IMG/VR virus record: IMGVR_UViG_3300032087_004198
Coordinates: 1 to 51,746 of that record
Strand: one strand, 5' to 3'
Length of the DNA: 51,746 nt
From: a virus
This document shows, one piece after another, positions 29,201-35,377 of this stretch. Made by a program: the position numbers and the translations under genes. The notes below the pieces were generated by a model that saw nothing but the letters and a program-made list of their open reading frames with translations, ran no database searches and was not told where the DNA came from. Positions within the stretch are counted from its first letter, which is position 1, and each line of letters begins with the position of its first letter.

Positions 29201-29812
29201 TTGACAAGGATCATCTTCGCACGATAGATCAACATCACAGAAAACATTACAAATCGACTCTGTTTGAGGCTCGTATTCTGGTGGATCTGAGCCTGGGATT
29301 ATCTGCTCAATAAGTTCACCGTCTGGAGTTCTTCTATTTGTTCTTCTTTGATCTCCACAATTAGTGTCTTCTCCCTGAAACTCACCACCTAATTCATTAC
29401 ACTCTAATTCTGACGTATCATCTACGCAAAAGTCAGGAACATTCACTGGACTGTTACAGAAACAACAAGCACCCTCTTCATCGTTTGAAGATTCATCAAT
29501 ACATTCTGAATTACAAACCTCTAAATTCTGTGTGCAAACGTAATCCGTAACTGGTTGAACAAAAACCTCAAGTCCTACACGCACCAAACCCGTTTCTTCA
29601 TCAACAAAATCATTATCGATAAAATATTTTTCAGCGTTAACTTTAGGATGTATTTCATCCTCGTCCTGAAGACAAAACGGTGAACAGGGTGTAGCGTAAT
29701 TTTCTATAATAGGAACATCTGCGACAAGACTGGGAGGAATACCAGTCGGACCATAATGTATAAATGCTGCGACACCAATATCGTCACAACAGCACATGCG
29801 ATGCATACTCAT
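26279..29812 (-). CDS. Cys-rich disulfide-repeat baseplate-region protein (1177 aa)
   Basis: It begins MSMHRMCCCDDIG and contains at least five repeats of the same type as the giant adhesins: GACCFCNSPVN...C...ECNELGGEFQG, GACCTVGGC...SCDDIGGRWQG, GGCCAFYKP, GTCCINGRC and GSCCKNGEC. The rest is acidic and rich in Cys, Pro and Gly. There is no collagen-like head. It sits between the gp27-like hub protein and the hub-like/gp25/gp6 wedge genes, where T4-like cyanophages usually carry gp5 and other hub genes. I see neither lysozyme nor needle motifs. It may decorate the baseplate or hub. Function unknown. Confidence 0.8.
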   Translation of the reverse strand: MSMHRMCCCDDIGVAAFIHYGPTGIPPSLVADVPIIENYATPCSPFCLQDEDEIHPKVNAEKYFIDNDFVDEETGLVRVGLEVFVQPVTDYVCTQNLEVCNSECIDESSNDEEGACCFCNSPVNVPDFCVDDTSELECNELGGEFQGEDTNCGDQRRTNRRTPDGELIEQIIPGSDPPEYEPQTESICNVFCDVDLSCEDDPCQERCEDPIYGACCTVGGCSERTKSDSNPATLSCDDIGGRWQGDNTVCEDVDCRCDEEEEDVCDFSASGSACSRSYAEKYAAAIQEGCDVSNVLAPCLTVGGDHCTVCPGGCCAFYKPEYESENVTYCSVMSQSGCESLGLQLAAENYQGGTIYGGVGTYCNTIPWPGDYGDGCGTPGSLPCLKPDNWDCCYTGPEGPSSIFDYFNSDCVNYDCFDISSICNPPDPEEGGDPSLGGTCCINGRCAHSIPESCCGRFGGVYKNLPCGERHQNGESVCGDPEPYNPYGSCCKNGECNDNVRMCDCIDCDNLTPGENSDTYGDLCDLSSGIISLDSYEVDSPEGGMWSSDSCACRKSRAFYPTPYCPSTDYPLCDDFISYSFGGIFASVILDPVTNELIFSYRQQLFESLGIDFPIDIGGSDVDEEDVFEDQTQVNEYVLEYIKSFLEKKKEFCCAYDYEDLYPSVFNPFDPPPIVDPREDPAKFLARSLCRPSYVVKFPTEGFYNLEEYLDEGKVSVGDEFERYRVCDGEAGEGPCQPYSVGGDVVPEDIDLIQSPFYNSFGFGPISGWRCSEYHTCGFEVDVDKPCVDDEYEPDTCQCDCHRCIAKCVEYEFIGDDGEPNDVTPAPDGPVGFSHCNDLDGRLGSGLDDLPRACPPKPPQCFDLPFEHVYTANDIECVNGVSPDEDECQIVELEPLCTEDRNCYSEPFVGWKKLSKEELESPDAPAFYWNHFEERNDGITQYLFDKIVERFGPQRLPSGKINPYPAQIYFSFDPTHGNYSDDIGVYPPWEYVLRNLYEKIRDEYDSITDEEGEPIIDEETGQPLYYDLDEQVAFTKFYVSSLPSKDLPLASNEYYPLDEGEWLANSCNRVFLNRYGITGPSEEDGWPIQQSDGWDNEYPSCRGQNQERLAAFTDIQSPEGLGLFDYMTSQIDLSERHYRGTHCVRGRDYPEANENAPPEDCQESICNPYNGGRPREP

Positions 29813-29815
29813 ATA

Positions 29816-31522
29816 TTATTCCTCTTCAGCGCCTTCTCGCGTTGTCTCATCCTTACAATCCTCGGTAGACTCACCATCACCACCTTCAACATCCTCTTCA
29901 TCACACTCTCCATCCACTGCGTTCTCAGCAGTAAAGAAGTAATGAGGTTGATTATCTTCTGCGAAGTATACTTTCATATCAACGATAGGGAAAGACCCCA
30001 ACACAGGAAAATCATCTAAATCTGTGGTTACACTTTCGAAAGTATCAAAACACTTCGCCCATTGTTCGATGACATTGTTTTTCATCGCAGGTTCATCACC
30101 ACTTGGAGTGATTGGTTCACTTACTTCCAGTCCATCCTCATCTTGTTGCTCACGATTCACAACACGACAGAAAGAGCCTCGGATTGGTTGTATCTTCATA
30201 CAACTATCTTCCCAAATTTCAGTGTCCAGTCGATAGCCTGGTGCTTCCCATCCTCTACGTTCCTCGTAATCATAGTAAGCATCATTACCTTGTTCCATAG
30301 TATTAAAGGCTGGTCGAGCAAAAATATTAACGTCACTGTACGGACCATTTAAAACAAAAGGATAAACACGAGTATCGTCCTCGTCATCAGGATCTTTTTC
30401 GTGAACGACCCATGATCGCAACCCACCACGTTCAATCGGTTTTACCAACCAGTTAGGTCTGTTTTTCTCATAATCAAAAGCAAGATAGACTTCGACCCAT
30501 GCGTATCTCCACTCAGCAAATCCTTTTTCTATTTGTTGAAATCCGAAGATTGCAGCAGGAAAGTGATCTTTTTGTCTACAATTGATTCTAAAATAAACTG
30601 TTCCAATAGAATCACGATACCACCTTTTATACTTCTCAGCATCGGGTCGGGGTCTGTAAAACTTCATGGTATTTACTAAAGCACCAGAATTTTTTAATCT
30701 TAATGTATCTGTGTGTCGGATGACACTAAGATTTATAATTCTTCTTTTTTGATTTTCAGCAGTTGAGGTAACTCCACCTTTAAAAGTTGCAACAGGTTCT
30801 CCATCACCAATAAGTGACTCGATTGACTTAAAGTTATATGCACCATACTTATCTTGATAAAAGTAAAAGTTTACTGCGTTTGGATTCTCGCTGTGAATAG
30901 AATTTTCTGCAAGTTGAAACAACAACTCAAACGGTTTCTGTTCATCGTCTTTTCTAATGACAGGATATGCACCCTGAGCAGGTTTATAATAAACGCTATT
31001 ACCTGTCTCTTCAATATTAGGTGTCTCGAAACCTAGTTGTGCCGCCTCGGTGACCTTCTCAACAAGTTCGCTAATTTTACCCTTAAAGTATGGATCTCCT
31101 TCTTCACCTGTAATTTCAAGATGTTGTGTAGTCTCATTATTCTCTAAGTAAGCGACATCAGCGAAAGACAAAGCATACGCTCTACCTTGAACTACACCGC
31201 CCTCATCACCGCTTAAATCAATCGGAAGTATGGAGTATATGCGAAAGTTACAGCAAAGATTTTTAACCCCATCGCCTACTGACTCAGGTGTTTCAAAAGT
31301 AAGTGAAATATACACTGGACCTTTATCAAGTTGCAGTTCTTCCGCCCATCCAGTGACATCAATAACTGATGCTGCACCACTTAAACAAGGATCGAACATA
31401 TTTTCAAACAGTGATAAAGCATCTAAGGCTCCGTGTTTCAATAGGTCGTATTGACCTACATCGGTGAGTATGGACGCATCTGTTATATTTACATCAAATT
31501 GAGATACAATTTCTTCTGCCAT
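29816..31522 (-). CDS. gp27-like baseplate hub protein (568 aa)
   Basis: The N-terminus (MAEEIVSQFDVNITDASILT) leads to a first beta domain with VYISLTFETPE. The central block KPFELLFQLAENSIHSENPN, then VNFYFYQDKYGAYNFKSIES, is a hallmark of the structural hub protein of marine T4-like phages and agrees with the gp27 fold (phage tail hub, late control gene D type). The C-terminus is very acidic. gp27 forms the trimeric hub on which the tail tube starts. Its place next to gp53 and gp48 supports this. The family match is by eye. Confidence 0.65.
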   Translation of the reverse strand: MAEEIVSQFDVNITDASILTDVGQYDLLKHGALDALSLFENMFDPCLSGAASVIDVTGWAEELQLDKGPVYISLTFETPESVGDGVKNLCCNFRIYSILPIDLSGDEGGVVQGRAYALSFADVAYLENNETTQHLEITGEEGDPYFKGKISELVEKVTEAAQLGFETPNIEETGNSVYYKPAQGAYPVIRKDDEQKPFELLFQLAENSIHSENPNAVNFYFYQDKYGAYNFKSIESLIGDGEPVATFKGGVTSTAENQKRRIINLSVIRHTDTLRLKNSGALVNTMKFYRPRPDAEKYKRWYRDSIGTVYFRINCRQKDHFPAAIFGFQQIEKGFAEWRYAWVEVYLAFDYEKNRPNWLVKPIERGGLRSWVVHEKDPDDEDDTRVYPFVLNGPYSDVNIFARPAFNTMEQGNDAYYDYEERRGWEAPGYRLDTEIWEDSCMKIQPIRGSFCRVVNREQQDEDGLEVSEPITPSGDEPAMKNNVIEQWAKCFDTFESVTTDLDDFPVLGSFPIVDMKVYFAEDNQPHYFFTAENAVDGECDEEDVEGGDGESTEDCKDETTREGAEEE

Positions 31523-31523
31523 A

Positions 31524-32651
31524 TTAAAGAACTATTCTATTATCTACGGGGTTGATTGGAACTGCAAAACGACGATCCCTCACATCTTGGAATCTAGTGC
31601 TAAACTCTTTGATTGAATACTTATCTGAATTCAAGGCATCTCTAAACAATTTAAAAGCCTCAGACTTGAACTGAGGATCTAATAATCTTAACTTACCTCT
31701 GCTAATTGGAGATTCGAATCCTGTTTGAATATACACATCATCATTTACATCATCATTAGTAGTTGGATTATTTGTAGACGGAGGTGTGTAATAAACTGCT
31801 GCGTAGTCTTGGTCATAGGTGCTACCTACATCCGAACCTAAAAATCCATTTATGATTGTATTTGTATAATTGATTGGGTTCACGATGGGATCTCCGTTTG
31901 ATCTTTTCACTGCACCTTCATTCGCTGACGCTCCAGCGATTTTAGTAGTTTTAATATTATACAAAGGAGATATCGGAAAACCAGTCTTTTTTGATTGGAA
32001 TCCAACGAGTTTTTGATCTTCGGGTTGTTCGACTCTTTTTATTACACCGATGACTTGGTTTGATCCTTGATTATCAAATGTCAAAACATGTTGATTTCCA
32101 CGCAGTAAACTCTTAGCATTTGCATTGTTTGGAATTACTGTTGCTTTACGAAGTGTCTGATCCCACCGAGTAATTTTGTATACTGAATATTCACCATTAT
32201 TTAATACGGGTTTGGGTAATTTTCTTACTTCACCAGATCGCACATAATCTTCAAAGGGTACACCTGCTGATGATGCAAGAATTAAAAAATCACCCTCTTT
32301 AAAATCCTGTGTTTCAGTTCCGCCAGTTTTTTCGAGATACACAGTCAGTTGTGATCCATAAAGATCTTCTATACCTCTGTCAAATCCAGTTCTTGGAAAT
32401 TCACTAAAAGGATTGATTGTATTGGTAAACAAACAAACTAACCACCAATAGTCTTCAGTACCATAAACTTTTTTTGCGATAATATCTGGTGTGTCTCCAA
32501 ACTCTATAAAATAATCGAAAGTTGGTCTATTCGTTTCCGCATAAGGTTGGAACAAAAAAGATACTCTACGAAATACGTCCAACATTTCGACACCATAGAT
32601 ATCCTCAAAAGGAAAGTCGTAATTAAGTTTTGGGAATTGTTCAAAAAACAT
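31524..32651 (-). CDS. 53: Baseplate wedge protein gp53
   Basis: The N-terminal domain shows MLDVFRRVSFLFQPYAETNR, then TFDYFIEFGDTPDIIAKKVY and GTEDYWWLVCLFTNTINPFSEFP. This is the gp53/LysM-like pattern (low-complexity linker, then D.a...YG...yww...l.N.i.dP). At 375 residues it is longer than T4 gp53 (196), as in other marine T4-like phages. gp53 clamps adjacent wedges together. It is directly followed by the gp27-like gene after one base. Confidence 0.85.
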   Translation of the reverse strand: MFFEQFPKLNYDFPFEDIYGVEMLDVFRRVSFLFQPYAETNRPTFDYFIEFGDTPDIIAKKVYGTEDYWWLVCLFTNTINPFSEFPRTGFDRGIEDLYGSQLTVYLEKTGGTETQDFKEGDFLILASSAGVPFEDYVRSGEVRKLPKPVLNNGEYSVYKITRWDQTLRKATVIPNNANAKSLLRGNQHVLTFDNQGSNQVIGVIKRVEQPEDQKLVGFQSKKTGFPISPLYNIKTTKIAGASANEGAVKRSNGDPIVNPINYTNTIINGFLGSDVGSTYDQDYAAVYYTPPSTNNPTTNDDVNDDVYIQTGFESPISRGKLRLLDPQFKSEAFKLFRDALNSDKYSIKEFSTRFQDVRDRRFAVPINPVDNRIVL

Positions 32652-32659
32652 ATGTTTCC

Positions 32660-33400
32660 TTAATTTAAAGCCTCATGTCTTTGGTGTAAGAGATTTGTTT
32701 CGGTAAATGTCAAGTCTAAGTTTACAAAAGCAGGTTTTCCGTTTTTATACATGACAGGTTTTCCTGCACCACTAAAATTAACATTGAATCCAGTTAAAAC
32801 ACATTTTGCGGGAACACCCACACCCACAACCCTACCTTCTTTACCCTTTTGAAGAAAAGTTATTTTAAACTGATTCGGAACCGTAAATCGTGTGGACAAT
32901 TCAGCACCCTCAAATATTTCCGAAGGATATGAATTCTTTCGAAAGGTGTTTACAATATTGTCTAATGCAACTGCATCAGAATTACTTGTTGCTGCTAACT
33001 CATATGAAAAACTATGAGTTCTAAAATTAGGAGCCTGGTACAGTTGCTCCTCCTGTGGATTTTGTACGGTTTGTGATATGATACCCATAGCGTTTTCAAC
33101 CGCACTAGGTAATACATTTTCAGCGATTTGTGCAAGTCCACCAAAAATATCCGCAATTGATGTCGTGTCGCTCACATTTGAAATTGCGGCGATAATGCGA
33201 CCATTTACAACTTTATACCTATGGGAGTTTCCCTCTTGAATTTGATTTGGTGCGTGAAGAAATATTTCATCAATTAGATCACCAAATCTATCTTTTGATT
33301 GAGTTTCATTTAATAGGTTACTAACAGGTCTAAAAATTTGAAACCTGACATACAATTCATTAGTGCTAAACTCTTCAATTGGAAAGTGGTATCTAGACAT
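32660..33400 (-). CDS. 48: Baseplate tail tube cap protein gp48-like
   Basis: At 246 residues its C-terminal 60 residues read FLQKGKEGRVVGVGVPAKCV, then LTGFNVNFSGAGKPVMYKNG and KPAFVNLDLTFTETNLLHQR. This is a tube-like beta domain typical of gp48 (cap on the hub that starts the tail tube). The central segment HSFSYELAATSNSDAVALDN matches the tail-tube-initiator type. It is the first gene of the minus-strand baseplate block, with GGAGAA upstream. gp54 is the alternative; both have related folds. Confidence 0.7.
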   Translation of the reverse strand: MSRYHFPIEEFSTNELYVRFQIFRPVSNLLNETQSKDRFGDLIDEIFLHAPNQIQEGNSHRYKVVNGRIIAAISNVSDTTSIADIFGGLAQIAENVLPSAVENAMGIISQTVQNPQEEQLYQAPNFRTHSFSYELAATSNSDAVALDNIVNTFRKNSYPSEIFEGAELSTRFTVPNQFKITFLQKGKEGRVVGVGVPAKCVLTGFNVNFSGAGKPVMYKNGKPAFVNLDLTFTETNLLHQRHEALN

Positions 33401-33428
33401 ATTCGTTCTCCATACTATATATTACGTC

Positions 33429-33869
33429 ATGGCTTACAAATCTAGATACAGACCTCAGAACGTTAACAAATACATGGGTGATCCACATAAAATTATCTGT
33501 AGATCCATGTGGGAGAGAAAGGTTTGTAAATACCTCGACTCAAATAAGAACATACTTCGCTGGTCGAGTGAAGAAATATCAATACCTTACTATTCAACTG
33601 TAGATCGAAAAATGAGAAGATACTACCCCGACTTTCTCATAGAAAAGAAGGGTAAGGAGAACGAAATCGATACGATTCTTATAGAAGTTAAACCGCTCAA
33701 GCAAACCATAAGACCAAAACGAGGAAAGAAAACAAAAAAGTCATATCTAAACGAATGCATGACTTATGAAACTAACCTAGCAAAGTGGAAATATGCGAGA
33801 GAGTATTGTAAACAACGAGGCTGGAAATTCTTAATTCTTACAGAAAAGGATATCTTTAGTAATAAATAA
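33429..33869 (+). CDS. 4: Head completion protein gp4
   Basis: I chose the ATG at 33429 because the product then begins MAYKSRYRPQNVNKYMGDPHK, matching the start of T4 gp4; an in-frame ATG 22 codons earlier would overlap the divergent gene. The protein (146 aa) continues ICRSMWERKVCKYLDSNKNI, LRWSSEEISIPYYS and RRYYPDFLIE, then IDTILIEVKPLKQT. That is the TnsA/gp4-type nuclease-like fold with conserved D and EVK residues. gp4 acts in late head assembly before tail joining. It is divergent from the gp48 gene, which lies 28 bases away. Confidence 0.85.
   Translation: MAYKSRYRPQNVNKYMGDPHKIICRSMWERKVCKYLDSNKNILRWSSEEISIPYYSTVDRKMRRYYPDFLIEKKGKENEIDTILIEVKPLKQTIRPKRGKKTKKSYLNECMTYETNLAKWKYAREYCKQRGWKFLILTEKDIFSNK
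33861..33868 (+). promoter_or_regulatory. Late-promoter-like element before tail tube gene
   Basis: AATAAATA on the plus strand overlaps the end of the gp4 gene and precedes GGGAG and the ATG at 33884. It fits the T4 late -10 consensus (first base variable). Part of it encodes the last codons of gp4, so chance is possible. Confidence 0.45.
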
Positions 33870-33883
33870 AGTAGGGAGATGAT

Positions 33884-34444
33884 ATGACCACCGATCTGAG
33901 AACCATCACGGATAGAATCAATCAGTTTCAACTTGCAAGTCCTAGCAAGTTTAAGGTGCAGTTTTTTGGTGGACCCTCTGGGGTTAACCTTGGTTTTGAC
34001 GGAGGAGATGCGAGCATCATCGTCGAAGACGTAACGATGCCTGGTAGAACTTTGTCAACGGTCGAGAGAAGAACCTTTGGACCTGTTCAGGAATTACCTT
34101 ACGAAAGAACATTTGGTGGAGATATTGAGGTCGTGTTCAAATTGATGGGATCAAGTAATGATTCTTTTAATATAAGAGTCGCTATGGAAAAATGGATGGA
34201 TGAGATTATCGGTGGAGGTCTTAGAGATACAAATACGGGTATGATCATGCAAGACAGAAAACAATATGTCTGCGATATGAGGATTCAAGTATTTTCACAG
34301 GACTTTAAAACTCCGTCATTATCCCTGAGATGTTTTGAAGTTTTTCCAAAAACAATAAACTCCATATCATTGAGTGATAATACAACAGACTCATATGTAC
34401 GACAGTCGGTCAACTTCTCTTATAGAGATTATGAAATAGAATGA
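33884..34444 (+). CDS. Tail tube-like protein (gp19/gp54 family)
   Basis: At 186 residues it has the tail-tube fold pattern: SPSKFKVQFFGG, EDVTMPGRTLSTVERRTFGP, YERTFGGDIEVVFKLMG, AMEKWMDEI, DMRIQVFSQDFKTPSLSLRC, then FEVFPKTINSISL and VNFSYRDYE. Tube proteins (gp19) and the tube initiator (gp54) share this fold. It is a single-domain protein of gp19 size. Position just before the gp26-like gene leaves gp54 or a second tube paralogue possible, so no symbol is given. GGGAG lies upstream. Confidence 0.75.
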   Translation: MTTDLRTITDRINQFQLASPSKFKVQFFGGPSGVNLGFDGGDASIIVEDVTMPGRTLSTVERRTFGPVQELPYERTFGGDIEVVFKLMGSSNDSFNIRVAMEKWMDEIIGGGLRDTNTGMIMQDRKQYVCDMRIQVFSQDFKTPSLSLRCFEVFPKTINSISLSDNTTDSYVRQSVNFSYRDYEIE

Positions 34445-34457
34445 AAGGCAAATCATT

Positions 34458-35186
34458 ATGAAATTATCAGGTTTATTAAAATCAGAAACACCCACCTATA
34501 GTTTAACGTTACCCATAACTCAACAAAAAGTAACCTACAGACCGTTTAGGGTGAAAGAGGAAAAGATATTACTTCTTGCCTTAGAGGAGGGGTCAGAGGA
34601 ATCTTTACTTCGTGCAGGTATAAACTTGTTAGAATCCGTATGTGATAATATAGAGTCAGTCGGAGATTTACCCATTTGTGACTTCGAATATTTGTTTTTG
34701 AATATTCGTGCAAAATCGGTCGGAGAAGTTTGTGAACCAGCGATCAACTGTCCGCACACGGGTAAAAAATCGAAAGCAAAAGTTAATCTTCTTGAAATTA
34801 AGCCTCCAGACACTTCTAAAATTAAAGACCGTAAACTTAAGTTATCTGATAATGTTGGAATTACCATGAAATATCCGTGTATAAACTCGCTCCTAAATTC
34901 TGATAAGGTTGATACGCAAACTGATAAGTTAATTCAAACAATAGCACAGACCATTGAAGAAGTATGGACACCAGATGCATCATACAAAAGTGATGAGCAT
35001 TCTCTTGAGGACATTGTTGAATTTGTAGAAGAGATGTCCACCGAAGACTTAACACAAATTATGGAATTTTGTGAATCAGTACCGTCCCTAACTCACACCG
35101 TAAAATACTTCATCATAGATGAGGAAAAACATACAAAGGAGGAATACGAGATTACGCTACGCGGACTGAAAGATTTTTTCAGTTAA
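34458..35186 (+). CDS. 26: gp26-like baseplate/tail assembly protein (242 aa, zero-frame product)
   Basis: It has the T4_baseplate (gp26/gp51) family pattern: VTYRPFRVKEEKILLLALEE near residue 26, LLRAGINLLESVCDN, IESVGDLPICDFEYLFLNIR, then AKSVGEVCEPAINCPHTGKK with paired Cys. The C-terminus is acidic and helical. The frame ends LKDFFS at a TAA (35184). At the last codons the sequence T TTT TTC (35174-35180) is a canonical -1 slippery heptamer, and the -1 frame stays open to 35377. This is the arrangement of lambda-type tail assembly chaperones (G/GT) just upstream of a tape measure gene. Confidence 0.75.
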   Translation: MKLSGLLKSETPTYSLTLPITQQKVTYRPFRVKEEKILLLALEEGSEESLLRAGINLLESVCDNIESVGDLPICDFEYLFLNIRAKSVGEVCEPAINCPHTGKKSKAKVNLLEIKPPDTSKIKDRKLKLSDNVGITMKYPCINSLLNSDKVDTQTDKLIQTIAQTIEEVWTPDASYKSDEHSLEDIVEFVEEMSTEDLTQIMEFCESVPSLTHTVKYFIIDEEKHTKEEYEITLRGLKDFFS

Positions 35187-35377
35187 CCCTTTCTCACGCA
35201 TCTCTGAGAACTCATTACGTTCTCAACTTTCAACTGATGCAGCATCATAACTGGTCACTTGAAGAAATAGAATCTATGATGCCATGGGAAAGGGAAGTTT
35301 ATATTCTTCAATTGCAAAAATGGTTAGAAGATGAAAAGAAAAGAATTGAAGCAAGAAACTCTCGTATGAAACGATAA
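35174..35377 (+). CDS. -1 frame C-terminal extension of gp26-like protein (gp51-like)
   Basis: After the slippery heptamer, a -1 shift continues at CAG (35180) and reads QLTLSHASLRTHYVLNFQLM, then QHHNWSLEEIESMMPWEREV and an acidic/basic helix ending RNSRMKR, stop at 35375-35377. This adds 65 residues, for a fusion of about 306. The only ATG inside the frame (35237) has no ribosome site, and it falls in the middle of the conserved-looking segment, so independent initiation is unlikely. The stop overlaps the start of the next gene (TAATG), supporting real translation. The MPWER segment recalls small T4-like hub assembly proteins; that is from memory. Confidence 0.7.
   Translation, partial: FFQLTLSHASLRTHYVLNFQLMQHHNWSLEEIESMMPWEREVYILQLQKWLEDEKKRIEARNSRMKR
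35191..35225 (+). promoter_or_regulatory. Alternative RNA hairpins downstream of the slippery site
   Basis: TTCTCA (35191-35196) pairs with TGAGAA (35205-35210), forming a 6-bp stem that starts 10 bases after the heptamer. TGAGAAC (35205-35211) can instead pair with GTTCTCA (35219-35225), a perfect 7-bp stem with a 7-base loop. The two are mutually exclusive. The first is in a plausible position to stimulate -1 frameshifting. Confidence 0.45.
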
